A DNA stretch of 64,000 bases from Sophora flavescens (taxonomy: Eukaryota; Streptophyta; Magnoliopsida; Fabales; Fabaceae): NCBI GenBank assembly GCA_030762895.1, contig CM061068.1, forward strand, positions 42,642,783-42,706,782. Direction: 5' to 3'. Shown one piece after another: positions 1-11,240 of this stretch. The stretch's first letter is position 1. Each line of letters opens with the position of its first letter. A model generated the notes under the pieces. It had not been told where the DNA came from, ran no database searches, and saw nothing but the letters and a program-made list of their open reading frames with translations. Both the position numbers and the translations under genes were made by a program.

Positions 1-1104
1 ACCACACTAATTTCACAATTACCATTGGCATTATTACCTCCACAAAAGTCACACACCGAGGTGGCTTGAACTTGGGTCGCTTGTAATTGAGAATTTTGTA
101 GTTGAATGGACCCCAATTGCTTGGTAAGAGCAGTCATTTGTGCCTTAAGTTCATTATATTCATCAAGCTCCAAAACACCTCTATTGGCCAATGATCGAGA
201 ACTAGGCATTTGATAATCATTAATAATCCTAGTTTCAATCAAGGCTTTTGCTTCATCGGGTGTCTTTAGACTTAATGTTCCACCCGCTGCCGCTTCTATC
301 ATACTTCGGGAATTTCAGTTGAGACCATTGACAAATGTTGCAACTTGTTGCAATGTTTCTAACTCATGATTTGGACAAGCGGTTAGCAAAGACTTGAACC
401 TCTCCCATGCTTCATAGAGTGATTCACCATCCTTTTGTGCAAAAGCATTGATGTCCGACGTCAACTTGATCAGTCTTGATGGCGGGAAGAAACGAGATAA
501 AAACTTGCTCACCAAATCATTCCAAGTAGTAATGCTCCCATGAGGATGAGATCGAAGCCATGACTTAGATCTATCCCTCAAAGAGAAAGGAAAGATCCTT
601 AAACGAATAGCCTCATCCGAAGCTCCATTCATATTGATAGTATCACACAACTCAATGAATGTGCCAATGTGAGAATGCGGGTCTTCACTCTCTAGTCCTC
701 CAAATTTTGTTGCACAAGATTGAGAAGTGATGCCTTTATCTCAAAATTGTTGCAAGCCACTGCAAGTCTAACAATTGGAGTTCCACATCTATCGGCCTTA
801 GGGGAAGTATAGTCCCCCATTGTCCTCCTTTGCCCATTGTTTTCAACCATGATGACAATTGATACTTCAACTTGCGGTTCTTGCACACTTGGTAACTCAA
901 CTTGTGATTCTTGCACACTAGAAGATGCTCCTTCTCTATTCTTTGTTTGACTTTTTTTTTGTTCTTTCTACAAAGCTTCTCGATTTCCTGATTGTATTGA
1001 AGTTCACTTGGGTCAATTGTACATCGCATACAAGGAAACAAACAGAGTAGAACAACACCAAATAGAGCTAGTACAAGATAAGCTTCAAGTAGAAAATGAT
1101 GCAA
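1..1104 (-). pseudogene. Ty3/gypsy-type gag fragment (left G1 copy)
   Basis: This is the 5' part of a retrotransposon gag gene read leftward; the rest lies beyond the window. The clearest piece (315-650) matches the plant retrotransposon Gag core, with the run RIFPFSLRDRSKSW followed by TTWNDLVSKFLSRFFPPSR and a conserved ESLYEAWERFK. It is closely similar to the G1 gag at 7712-9204. The frame is broken near 650-700, where a segment present in the other copies is missing, so no full Gag can be made. Its primer site and LTR follow at 1205-2594. Family assignment is sure; coding capacity is lost. Confidence 0.85.
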
Positions 1105-1204
1105 CTTCTAAGAGAAACACAAAGAAAAACAAACAAAAATAGAAAATAAAAGAAAACGTGTCTAAATTAGGAGTCCCATTCGGTACTTGTGATATTGGCA
1201 CACC

Positions 1205-1224
1205 GATCCCCGACAATGACGCCA
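1205..1224 (-). other. Primer binding site, tRNA-Asp type (left G1 copy)
   Basis: The plus strand reads as the 3' end of plant tRNA-Asp with three differences (GATCCCCGACAATGACGCCA), so the minus strand is the primer site. It lies six bases left of the LTR at 1231, the position expected for a minus-strand element. The three changes are all of the G-to-A or C-to-T type typical of decayed methylated repeats. Confidence 0.85.
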
Positions 1225-1230
1225 AAAACT

Positions 1231-2594
1231 TGATGACGATTTTGGCAAGTATACCTAGTCGCTAACAAGTAATACAGTGGTGAGACCGGATATCGTTCTT
1301 AGGGATCACAAACAAGTATCACTTCTCAAATTGAAATAATATTTAGACGATCGTTTGGAAGGAAGGGAGCTCAATTAACATGCAATAAAACCAACAAAAG
1401 TAAAATGTTTTTTGTATTTTATTAATTAATGATCAACAACAACTTGGAAAAGAGAGATAAACAAGATAAAAGGCGCTAAGGATCTGATTTCGTCCAATTA
1501 TGCATTCGGGTTCCTCATAGACAAGGAATCCTTTGAATTTCTAAAACCCTAATTATCCTAATTCCAATTGGTTGGTTGAAGGTCCAATTCCCTAAGTTAA
1601 ATAACCCCTAATTCCTTAGGTGATTAATTCTATCAAGCTTCACTAATTAACCTAATTCCTTAGGTCTAATTAATTAAGCCGATGATTAAGCTCCGTGAAA
1701 TTGTTTGACAAACCACACTAATCAAATAACCTATTCCTAGATTACTCAACTAATGGTATTAATTACAAGAGGCAAACATCATCAATCACTATTCCTAGCA
1801 TATCAATGAGTCCCCAAAACACAAAAATGGTAGCTAAGCATTCAAATGTCATTAGAAATAGTAACTAATACATAAAAAAATCAATAGTTCATAGAATAAA
1901 GTAGAGAGTTAACAAAACATCAACATAAATGAACCACATCATCTCCCTGGCTAATAGGAATTTAGCTAGACATGCTAAACCCTAGAAAAGAGGAAAAGAG
2001 AAGAGAAAAGGGATAGAACTCCATGAAGTAGAAGGTAGATGATGAAGGATTCCTCCTCATTCTCCTCTTCAACTCCAAGAGATTGCCAAATTAGGGTTAG
2101 AGGGAGGGATTTTTATGTGTGGCTGTTGATGGGTCCTTCTAAAATGAGAACGAGGGTTTAAATACCCTATCAGGAAATGAGCCAGTGCTCAGCAGCACAA
2201 AAAGCAGATTTTCCACGACCTGCTAGAACTGAAAGCAGGATTTCAGGCGTCCAGCGCCAGCTTGGCTGATGCTGGTTTTCACAAAATTCTCTTTCCACAC
2301 TTTTTCATTCTCACATAAGCACCACTTCCTTGATCAATTCCACTTCTCTTCAAGCTTTTCCACCTTTATTGAATCATAAAATGATGAGAAAACATACCTA
2401 AGTTAGATTGCAATAAAAAGGGAACAAAACAACTAAAAATTAACCTTAACTACAAGAATTATTAAAAACACTCACAAAAACTAACAAAGACTCAACTAAC
2501 TGAGAATGGGGACAAAACAAGGATAAAACCATGCAATTGGGAGTAAAATCCACTCAAGAAGGACATAATTACTTGATAAATTAGCGAATTATCA
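1231..2594 (-). repeat. G1 LTR shared by two tandem internal regions
   Basis: A 1364-bp LTR bounded by TG at 1231 and CA at 2594. A TATA-like GTATTTAAA on the minus strand lies near 2155-2166, so U3 is on the right. The portion 1231 to about 2175 matches the split copy at 9621-9657, 25675-25720 and 26963-27835. To its left lie a primer site and gag; to its right lies a purine tract on the minus strand (the 3' end of an internal region). It therefore acts as 5' LTR for the left element and 3' LTR for the right one. No flanking target duplication can exist in this arrangement. Confidence 0.85.
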
Positions 2595-4299
2595 CTCCCT
2601 CAAACCTAGCATTTTGCTTGTCCCCAAGCAAAAATAACTAGAACTGACATACGAAACACAAAAACAAAAGACAACAAACCAAGCTCTAATTCCTAAAACA
2701 GAAGCATCAACTAGTAGCAAGCTCAATTCCAAAAAATGTCAGGAAGAAAAAAACATAACAACTTTGCAACTCCAAATTCTTCAAATTAAAAATCATGGCA
2801 ATTCGGCAAGAGAAGAACAATAGAACCTTGGTCCTCACAGGATGCACACTCATCAAACAATCACTCAAGTTTATGGTGGTGAGGTGTTTCCCTCAAACCA
2901 CACATTAGAGTCATGGAACCATAGATTTGTTTTTCATCTAATTCCAAAAATAAAAAAATCACAAACCACAAGCATGCACTAATCAAAGGGACTTTATTTG
3001 GGTTGTAACTTGGCTAAAATGGGAAAACAAGTGAGGTGAGAAACAAACAAAAGATGTCCAAAAGAATAGGAGAGCAATTACAACAATCAATTATTTCAAT
3101 TCAAAGCACATAATTCCCAATTGCTATAATTAAATTTTTTGTTTTCATTTCTCCTTTCTCTTTTTGTGGGTATCAATATTTTTTTTCACTTTTTCATGCC
3201 TTTTTTTTTCAAACCTTTCAAAATTTCTCGCATTATTCCATTACCCTTTCCCCCAAGCCAAAATCTTTGCTTGTCCACAAGCAATTCACCAATGCTCTCC
3301 TATTCTCAAGTTGAAATAAACATGGTAATCATCATTCAAGAAGCAAGGGTGAGAACAAAAAGTAACAATAAACTCAAAGGGGTTAGCAAGGAAATTTTTC
3401 ATGCAAGGTTGGCTTTTTGGCTCAAGTAGCTTATGAAAAATGGTCCAAATCATTTTTATGCAAAACATGCAATTCATGAATCTTAGATAAAAGAATTAAG
3501 CAAATCTCGGCACATCAACTCAATGGAGCACACTCAAAAGGAATTTACATTCAAGCCCAATTTCTCACTAAGGTCAAACCAAGATTCCAAAATTTCATTC
3601 CAAACCTCATTGTCATGAATTTAATGAAAAAGAAACAAAGTATACAAAGAGGTTATGAAAAATGCTATGAACTAATTTGAAAATTGAAGCCAAGACTACA
3701 AGAAGGGCTTCCCATGAAAGGAAAATAGTCCGAAAAATTGCACAAAATGGTGGGAATGGCAAAAGTGACAACTCAAACAGCATCTGAAATCATGAAGTGC
3801 TTGGCTTGTTTTTATTTTATTTTATTTTTTTTGAAATTTCTTTTTTTTGGCCAGCGTTGGACGCTAGTTTTCTGGCATTGAGCGCCTGCAGGCCAGAGAG
3901 CTCATCTTTCGGTGAGTTCCAGCGTTGGACGCCCAAGCTCTTGCGCTCAATGCAGCATATCAGATAACAGTAAAATTATGTAGCTTTTTCTAGTGCTAGA
4001 CGCAGGGTTTCTGGCGCTCAGCGCCAGCTCCAAAAAACAGAGTTCCAGATTTTAAGCCCAAACAGCTCTCTCAGCTCACAAAAATAATTTTTCACATGCA
4101 GAATTCACACTCAAATGATATAGGGGAGGGATTCCAGGATGACACTACATATCTAACTATTCAAAAACAACACACCAACATGCAAATGCAATCAAACACA
4201 ACCTAATGCAAAAATCACACAAAACATGCAAAACACTATGCAATCTAACTTAGCAAAACATCAACAAACACAATAAAATAAGAAAAGAAGAGAAGAAAT
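2595..4299 (-). mobile_element. G1 3' noncoding internal region
   Basis: No gene is seen here. On the minus strand this lies between the protease ORF and the 3' LTR. It begins with a polypurine tract next to the LTR (plus strand CTCCCTCAAACC at 2595-2606). It is A/T-rich with poly-T runs at 3135-3230 and 3810-3850. The phrase about GCAAAAT and CTTGTCC(C/T)CAAGC beside the tract is also found at the same position in G2 (17823-17850), showing the two families share this layout. Confidence 0.7.
3850..4035. repeat. GCGC-rich motif island in G1 internal region
   Basis: A cluster of variants of GCGCCAGC, CCAGCGTTGGACGC and GGCGCTCAGCGCC inside A/T-rich DNA. Matching variants occur in the G1 LTR at about 2248-2270. 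G2 has equivalent clusters at 17410-17640, 19290-19490 and 23385-23610. Confidence 0.6.
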
Positions 4300-4350
4300 C
4301 TTGGGTTGCCTCCCAGCAAACGCTTGTTTAAAGTCCCTAGCTTGATGTCC
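4300..4350 (-). promoter_or_regulatory. Conserved hairpin motif downstream of gag-pro (G1)
   Basis: On the minus strand this reads CTAGGGACTTTAAACAAGCG and then TTTGCTGGGAGGCAACCCAA. TGGG and CCCA can pair around the loop AGGCAA. The same block lies at 19656-19710 in G2, also a short distance after the stop of the protease ORF. I recall closely similar sequence in Athila-type plant retrotransposons after pol. Its function is not known to me. Confidence 0.6.
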
Positions 4351-4404
4351 TGTTGAGCATTCAAGGTGGTTTAAAGTCCTCGGATGTGTCAAGCCCCCAT
4401 CACT

Positions 4405-7200
4405 TCAAGTATGAAAAATTCCAGAAGCTAGAATTGCAACTACTGACTTTTCATTAATTCCTTCCTTTTGGCTCTTGTCCAATTGTCTCGGAGGCTTGCT
4501 TGATCTTGAGGATGATTCTTCTTCCTTCACCTCTTGTTGACTTTTAAGACCAACAACATTAATAGGAGCAAAGAGATCTGAAGTCTCCGGAGATTTTTCA
4601 AACATCTTAATAGTGACTTGATCCCCATCAACTCTCAAAATTAGTTCACCTCTTGGCACATCCATAATAGCTCCAGCAGTAGCCAAAAAGGGCCTTCCAG
4701 ATATAAGGGGAATGTTGTGGTCCTCATTAATGTCCACAATGATAAAATCCATTGGGAAGATGAAACGGTCAACCTTGACAAGGATGTCTTCAACCAAACC
4801 CCATGGATGAACCAATGATCGATCGGCCAATTGCAAGCAAAGGTTGGTTGGTTTAGGTTCTCCCAACCCCAATTGCTTGTAAATGGATAGGGGCATGAGG
4901 TTGACACTTGCACCTAATGTTGGCAGTGGCTACGGTCTCAAGAGGGTGGGGGGGGGGGGGGGGGTGAATTGAGATATTGAAAACTTTTTCAACAATTTAA
5001 AGCAAAACAGTTTTTTTAAAAAAGAAAATTGGTTTTCACTCAATTTTAATTCCCAAGAATCAGGTTATGGAACAAGTAATGATGACAAGAAGAATTATAA
5101 GTAGTAACAACAGGTTTTAACACAGATTGCAGATCAAAGATTCAAGTTAACAAGTATTCTTAAAACTCATTCACAACACACAAGTGCATATAACAAGTAT
5201 ATGGGGGTTAGGGATGAGAAGAACACGCAAACTGTTCTATCCTAGTTCGGCTACCTCCTCTGGTAAGCCTACATCCAGTCCCACACCTCTGTGGTTTTCT
5301 TCACTATAATCAGCAATTACACAATTCCAATTACAGCAACATAAGGATAACCTCCTTGCTCAAAAAATCACCAGAAAGCACACTAGCTTTTCTATACCCA
5401 AGGATCCCTTCTATCCTTGTTCAAGCCTAAGAGATACCCTATCTTAGTCACACTAATTCACGAAAAGAATTGAGTAGAAGTAATACTCTAAAAGTCTGAT
5501 TATACAAATTGAAGATCTAACTAATATCACACTTTTCTCAGAGATGAAGCACTTTTGGATCTTTCGTAGTTTCACAGTCAGAATGAGTTGTGTTGTTGTT
5601 ATCGTGTTGTATTCTGATTCGTTGTGTTCTGTGTTAAAAGTGTTCCTTTGATCCCTCTTTTTATAGAAGACAAATTATATCCGTTGGGATCATTTAAAAC
5701 AGATTTGGATCTGATTTAACAAAATCTGCTTTCTTGATTCTTGATCTTGAAATGAGATTCTGTTGATTTTTGTAGAGTTTGCATCCTTCTTGAAAAATAA
5801 CCATTTCCATCTGACACACTACCCAAGTCTAATTTGAAGAGTCAAATAACCGTGTTTATTTGAAGAGAAAAATAGTCGTGCCCTTTTTGCCACGTCAGTG
5901 GACGGGAGTAGTAACACAAGTTATTGGGCGGGCTCCAACTGGTAGACGAGCGTTATATGCCATGTTAGTGGATGGAGCTTCTCATTAAGATCTTAGCAAG
6001 TCCAAAACTCGTATCTTTAGTAGACGAGCTCCTTTTGCTACTTTTAGTAGACGAGCTCTCCTTTTTACTTCAGTAGACGCGCGCTTTTGTTATTTTCAGT
6101 AGACGAGCTCCATGTGCCACGTCAGCGGACGAGCTCTTCTGTTATTTCAGTGGACGCGCTCTTCTTGTTGTACTTCAGTGGACGCGCTTTTGTTGTATTT
6201 CAGTGGACGTGCTATATGTGCCACATCAGCAGACGAGCTCTTCTATTATTTTTAGTGAACGCGCTCTTCTTGTTGTATTCCAGTGGACGTGCTTTTGTTG
6301 TATTTCAGTGGATGCGCTCCAAATGGTACTTTAGTGGACGAGCTCTAAAATGGTTCATTGGACGTCAGCTTTTTACTTTGTTGGACGTCAGCTTGTTCTG
6401 CTTTGTTGAACTTCAGCTTGTTTTGCTTTGTTGGACTTCAGCTTGTTTTGCTTTGTTGGTCGAGTGATCTTGCATGCAGCTTAACACGAAATGAGTACAT
6501 AGTCAAGATTAAAAATCTTATGCAAAATACACTTTGTTTGTCATACATCAAAACATGAATGAGGGCTTAGTCTTACACCTAAGTCATATAAGGCCTTTTC
6601 GAAATATTTGGAGCCAATTAAGCACAAAACGATGAAGCTTCCCAGATCCTTAAGCTTTGGAGGGAGTTTTTTCTTAAAAATTGAACTGCACTATTCGGTA
6701 AGTGCTATCTTCCCATTTCTTACTCTTGGAGAGTATTTGTTTCATGTACTTCGCATACGAAGGCATTTGCTCAAGTGCCTCTGCAAATGGGTTGTTTATG
6801 TGGAGCTTTCGGAAAACATCCAAGAATCGGTTGAACTTATTTTATTCATTTTACTTTTGAAATCTTTGAGGGTATGGAAGTTTTAGCCAAGACGGAGGTG
6901 GTTTGTCCTCATCTCTCAAGATTTCTTTCTTTGTCTTTTTTCTCGTCCACTCCTCATCCACTAATTTTTGTTTCTCATCCAAAACGGGTTGCATAGGGGT
7001 GGGAGAAGATAATCCAACCTTCCTAGGCTCAATCTCATCATTCGAACAATCTTCAACAATGCCTTCAATAAGTTTATTATTCTTCTAATCATTTTCACTC
7101 TTCTTTTCATCCTCTTGGTCTTTTGAACTATTTACCTTTGGGCTAATCACCTTTTCGCTCCTAGTCGTTATAGCCATACATTGCTCTTTTCTTTTAGGAT
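4405..7200 (-). pseudogene. G1 aspartic protease region, split by a solo LTR
   Basis: Retropepsin-like protease of a plant gypsy element. Reading leftward, the upstream part is at 7200-6578 and the downstream part at 4917-4405. The copia solo LTR 4918-6577 separates them. At the join the upstream part ends KALYDLG and the downstream part continues ASVNLMPLSIYKQLG, so the insertion falls in the active-site motif DLGAS. Further motifs are LADRS, PMDFIIVD and ISGRPFLATAGA. Upstream lie KLPYPQ-type linker residues and several frame breaks. No reverse transcriptase, RNase H or integrase follows: the ORF ends at 4405 and noncoding DNA runs to the LTR. It is non-functional here. Confidence 0.85.
4918..6577 (-). 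mobile_element. Solo LTR of C1-type Ty1/copia element
   Basis: A 1660-bp solo LTR bounded TGTTGG...CTTACA and flanked by a perfect 5-bp duplication CCTAA (4913-4917 and 6578-6582). It is the reverse complement of the C1 LTRs (9658-11238 and 24138-25669) along its length. It keeps the array of GACGAGCTC-type repeats at about 5900-6450 and has a run of 17 G at 4948-4964. No internal sequence remains, so it arose by LTR-LTR recombination after insertion into the G1 protease. Confidence 0.93.
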
Positions 7201-7204
7201 TGGG

Positions 7205-7640
7205 TTAGGTGTCGGCCGGAAATGAGCCTTGAGTTCTATGCATCATTTGCTTGGCCAATTGGCTAATTTGGTGCTCTAAATTCTTGATGGAAGCATCTTG
7301 ATTCTTTATTATTGTCTCTTGATTCTTCATCATTGCTTCTTGGCCCTTAAATTTAGCTTGAGTGGCTTGCATGAATTGGGCTATAATATTCTCCAAATTG
7401 CTTGAATTTTCTTGAGGCGACTTTACTTGAGAATTTGAGCTTTGCCCTTGTTGCCCTTGTGTCCAACCAAAATTAGGATGACTACGCCACCCCGGATTGT
7501 AGGTGTTAGAGAAATGATCATGCTTGGGCCCTTGGTTTCACATATAGTTCACTTCTTCTTGCCCCGCACCTCCAACCACACTAATTTCACAATTGCCATT
7601 GGCATGATTACCTCCATAAAAGTCACACACCGAGGCGGCT
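7205..7640 (-). pseudogene. G1 Gag C-terminal part
   Basis: Reading leftward this continues the gag reading after the matrix/capsid core. It contains a Gln/Asn-rich stretch and then a coiled-coil-like segment of repeated KNQ(E/D) units (MMKNQETIIKNQDASIKNLE), followed by ISQLAKQM. The same coiled segment occurs in G2 at about 21000-21060. A cysteine/histidine-like CDFYGGNHANGNC is recognisable near 7580-7632, a degenerate zinc-knuckle-like site. Stops interrupt it, including one at 7205. Confidence 0.7.
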
Positions 7641-7711
7641 AAAACTTGGGCCGCTTGTAATCGAGAATTTTGTAGTTGAATGGACCCCAATTGCTTGGAA
7701 AGAGCAGCCAT

Positions 7712-8397
7712 TTATGCCTTAAGTTCATTATATTCATCAAGCTCCAAAACACCTCTCTTAGCCAATGATTGAGAACTAGGCATTTGATAATCATTATTAG
7801 CCATAGTTTCAATCAAGGCTTTTGCTTCATTGGGTGTCTTTTGACTTAATGTTCCACCCGTCGCTGCTTCTATCATACTTCGGGAATTCCGGTTGAGACC
7901 ATTGACAAATGTTGTAACTTGTTGCCATGTTTCTAACTCATGATTTGGACAAGCGGTTAGCAAAGACTTGAACCTCTCCCATGCTTCATAGAGTTTTCAC
8001 CATCCTTTTGTGCAAAAGCATTGATCACCGACCTCAACTTGATCAGTCTTGATGGTAGGAAGAAACGAGATAAAAACATGCTCACCAAATCATTCCAAGT
8101 AGTAATGCTCCCATGAGGAAGAGATTGAAGCCATGACTTAGCTCTATCCCTCAAAGAGAAAGGAAAGAGCCTTAAACGAATAGCCTCATCCGAAGCTCCA
8201 TTCATCTTGATAGTATCACACAACTCAATGAATGTGCCAATGTGAGAATGCGGGTCTTCACTCTCTAGTCCTCCACATTGATTTTGATGCACAAGATTGA
8301 GAAGTGATGCCTTTATCTCAAAATTGTTGCAACCCACTGTAGGTCTAACAATTGGAGTTCCACATCTATCGGCCTTAGGGGAAGTATAGTCCCCCAT
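7712..8397 (-). pseudogene. G1 gag core, duplicate copy with frameshift
   Basis: Left unit of the tandem gag duplication. It starts MGDYTSPKADRCG and carries the Gag core RLRLFPFSLRDRAKSWLQ, then TTWNDLVSMFLSRFF. A single missing base near 7995 (catagagtttt versus catagagtgatt in the other unit) shifts the frame just before YEAWERF, splitting it into 7957-8397 and 7712-7963. It is otherwise nearly identical to the intact unit at 8518-9204. Confidence 0.88.
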
Positions 8398-8517
8398 TGT
8401 CCTCCTTTTCCCATTGTTTTAATCCATGATGACAATTGATACTTCAACTTGCGTTTCTTGCACCAATCGAGAATTTTGTAGTTGAATGGACCCCAATTGC
8501 TTGGAAAGAGCAGCCAT

Positions 8518-9204
8518 TTATGCCTTAAGTTCATTATATTCATCAAGCTCCAAAACACCTCTCTTGGCCAATGATTGAGAACTAGGCATTTGATAATCAT
8601 TATTAGCCATAGTTTCAATCAAGGCTTTTGCTTCATTGGGTGTCTTTTGACTTAATGTTCCACCCGTCGCTGCTTCTATCATACTTCGGGAATTCCGGTT
8701 GAGACCATTGACAAATGTTGTAACTTGTTGCCATGTTTCTAACTCATGATTTGGACAAGCGGTTAGCAAAGACTTGAACCTCTCCCATGCTTCATAGAGT
8801 GATTCACCATCCTTTTGTGCAAAAGCATTGATCTCCGACCTCAACTTGATCAGTCTTGATGGTAGGAAGAAACGAGATAAAAACATGCTCACCAAATCAT
8901 TCCAAGTAGTAATGCTCCCATGAGGAAGAGATTGAAGCCATGACTTAGCTCTATCCCTCAAAGAGAAAGGAAAGAGCCTTAAACGAATAGCCTCATCCGA
9001 AGCTCCATTCATCTTGATAGTATCACACAACTCAATGAATGTGCCAATGTGAGAATGCGGGTCTTCACTCTCTAGTCCTCCACATTGATTTTGATGCACA
9101 AGATTGAGAAGTGATGCCTTTATCTCAAAATTGTTGCAACCCACTGTAGGTCTAACAATTGGAGTTCCACAACTATCGGCCTTAGGGGAAGTATAGTCCC
9201 CCAT
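8518..9204 (-). CDS. G1 retrotransposon Gag core (partial, intact frame)
   Basis: Structural Gag protein core of a Ty3/gypsy-type element, 228 aa from MGDYTSPKADSCG. Residues about 40-180 hold the conserved plant Gag domain: DPHSHIGTFIELCDT, RLRLFPFSLRDRAKSW, TTWNDLVSMFLSRFF and ESLYEAWERFKSLLTACPNH. The family role is to form the virus-like particle in the cytoplasm. The frame closes early (KA stop) because the next unit of the tandem duplication follows. An upstream lysine-rich segment (9230-9350, with RTEKKPNKERIDKEH) corresponds to the usual basic N-terminus but is out of frame. Unlikely to yield functional particles. Confidence 0.85.
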   Translation of the reverse strand: MGDYTSPKADSCGTPIVRPTVGCNNFEIKASLLNLVHQNQCGGLESEDPHSHIGTFIELCDTIKMNGASDEAIRLRLFPFSLRDRAKSWLQSLPHGSITTWNDLVSMFLSRFFLPSRLIKLRSEINAFAQKDGESLYEAWERFKSLLTACPNHELETWQQVTTFVNGLNRNSRSMIEAATGGTLSQKTPNEAKALIETMANNDYQMPSSQSLAKRGVLELDEYNELKA

Positions 9205-9594
9205 TGTCCTCCTTTTCCCATTGTTTTAATCCATGATGACAATTGATACTTCAACTTGCGTTTCTTGCACACTTGGTAACTTAACTTGTGGTTCTTGCAC
9301 GCTAGAAGATGCTCCTTATCTATTCTTTCTTTGTTTGGCTTCTTTTCTGTTCTTTCTACAAAGCTTCGTGATTTTCGGATTTTATTGAAGTTCACTTGGG
9401 TCAATGGTACCTCGCATACAAGGAAACAAACAGAGTAGAACAACACCAAATAGAGCAAGTACAAGATAAGCTTCAAGTAGAAAATGATGCAACTTCTAAG
9501 AGAAACACAAAGAAAACACAAAAAAAAAATAGAAAAGAAAAGAAAAAGTGTCTAAATTAGAAGTCCCCTTTGGTACTCATGATATTGGCACACC

Positions 9595-9614
9595 AATCCC
9601 CGAAAACGACCCCA
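9595..9614 (-). other. Primer binding site, tRNA-Asp type, decayed (right G1 copy)
   Basis: The plus strand AATCCCCGAAAACGACCCCA resembles the tRNA-Asp 3' end at about three quarters of positions. It sits six bases left of the LTR start at 9621. Confidence 0.75.
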
Positions 9615-9620
9615 AAAACT

Positions 9621-9657
9621 TGATGACGATTTCGGCAAGTCGCTAACAAGTAATACA
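9621..9657 (-). repeat. G1 right LTR, first fragment
   Basis: Begins TGATGACGATTTCGGCAAG, as at 1231, and continues GCTAACAAGTAATACA until it is cut by C1 at 9658. The LTR resumes at 25675 (TATGGTGAGACCAGATATCG), is cut again by the solo LTR at 25721-26957, and resumes at 26963. Confidence 0.88.
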
Positions 9658-11238
9658 TGTAAGACTAAGTCCTCATTCATGTTTTGATGTATGACAAACA
9701 AAGTGTATTTTGCATAAGATTTTTGATTTTGACTAGGTACTTATTACGTGTTAAGTTGCATGCAAGATCACTTAGGAAAAAGAAAATTCAAGGATAAAAC
9801 AAGCTGATGTCCAATGAACTACCAAAAAAAAAAGAAAGCTGGCGTCCACTAAAAGTAACAAGCAGCTCGCCTCCACTGAAGTAACAACCAGCTCGCGTCC
9901 ACTGAAGTAACAAGAAGAGCTCGTCTATTGAACTACAATACGGAGCTCAACCACCAAATGGAGCTCGTCTGCTGATGTGGAACATATAGCTCGTCTACTG
10001 AAGTACCACATGGAGCTCGTCTACTGAAAGTAACAGAAGTGCACGTCTACTGAAGTACCAAATGGAGCTCGTCTGATGATGTGGCTCATATAGCTCGTCT
10101 ACTGAAAGTAACAGAAGTGCGCGTCTACTGAACTACCAAATGGAGCTAGTCTACTAAGGTGACATATGGAGCTCGTCTACTAAGGTTACGCTCTTTAGAC
10201 TTACTAAGATCTCAATGAGAAGCTCCGTCCACAGACATGGCATATAAAGCTCGTCTACCAGTTGGAGCACGTCCAATTACCTTGTGTTAGTACTCCCGTC
10301 TGCTGACATGGCAAATGGACTCGGCTATTTTTTCTCTTCAAATAGACTCGGCTATTCTTTCAGATGGAAACGGTTATTTTCAAGAAGGACGCAAACTCTA
10401 CAAGAACCAACAGAATCTTATTTCAAGAACAAGAATCCAGAAAACAGATTTTGTTAAATCAGATCCAAATCTGTTTTATTTGACCCCAACGACTATAATT
10501 TGTTTTCTATATAAAGTGGGATCAAAGGAACATTGAAAATACAAGAAACATAAAGAAGAAGAACAACAACCTTACTGGTTCTGAAAAGTGATATACGAAA
10601 GATTCAAAAGCTTCCAAAAGTGCTTCGTTGTTGAGAGAAAAATATGATATTACTTAGAACTTCAATTTGTATAATCAGACTTTTAGAGTCTTTATTCTAC
10701 TCAATTCTTTCTGTGAATTAGTTTGATTAAGAGAAGGTATCTCTTAGGATTGAACAAGGATAGAAGGGATCCTTGGGTATAGAAAAGCAAGTGTGCTTTC
10801 TGGTGAATTCTTGAGCAAGGAGGTTATCCTTGTGTTGCTGTAATTGGAATTTTGTAATTGCTGATTATAGTGGAGAAAACCACAAAGGCGTGGGACTGGA
10901 TGTAGGCTTACCAGAGGAGGTAGTCGAACCAGGATAAATCGGTTTGCGTGTTCTTCTCATCTCTAACTCCATATACTTGTTATATGCACTTGTGTGTTGT
11001 GAATGAGTTTTAAGAATGCTTGTTAACTTGAATCTTTGATCTACAATCTGTGTTAAACTTGTTGTTACTTCTTATAATTCTTCTTAACATCATTACTTGT
11101 TACATAACCTGATTCTTAGGAATTAAAATTGAGTGAAAACCAATTTTCTTTAAGAAATCTTTAATTTGCTTTAAATTGTGGAAAAAGTTTTCAATATCTC
11201 AATTCACCCCCCTCTTGAGATCGTAGCCACTACCAACA
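9658..11238 (+). repeat. C1 5' LTR
   Basis: 1581 bp, TGTAAGAC...CCAACA. It contains the short-repeat array 9840-10330, a TATA box TATATAA at 10508-10514 and a C-run/CTCTTGAGA near 11205-11220. It differs from the 3' LTR by scattered substitutions and by loss or gain of array units. Confidence 0.95.
9840..10330 (+). repeat. GAGCTCGTC minisatellite-like array in C1 U3
   Basis: Degenerate tandem units of about 25-30 bp built on GGAGCTCGTCTACTGAAGTA and variants (ACCAAAT, ACCACAT, CACATATA, TAACAGAAGTG). The array lies upstream of the TATA box at 10508. Copies of the same array in the 3' LTR (24340-24740) and the solo LTR (about 5900-6450) have different unit numbers and order. Confidence 0.88.
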
Positions 11239-11240
11239 AT

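Larger units (their letters stand above)
7661..9270 (-). repeat. Tandem duplication of the gag core, unit about 806 bp
   Basis: Sequence 7661-8462 is repeated at 8467-9270 with very few differences: for example cttagcc/cttggcc, gatcacc/gatctcc, one single-base deletion after catagag in the left unit, and ctatcgg preceded by cat or caa. The join at 8455-8470 fuses the N-terminal end of one unit directly to the C-terminal end of the next. Confidence 0.93.

Noticed and set aside
6087..6467. Open frames of 66-126 aa on the plus strand
   Set aside because: They are translations of the GACGAGCTC repeat array of the copia solo LTR.
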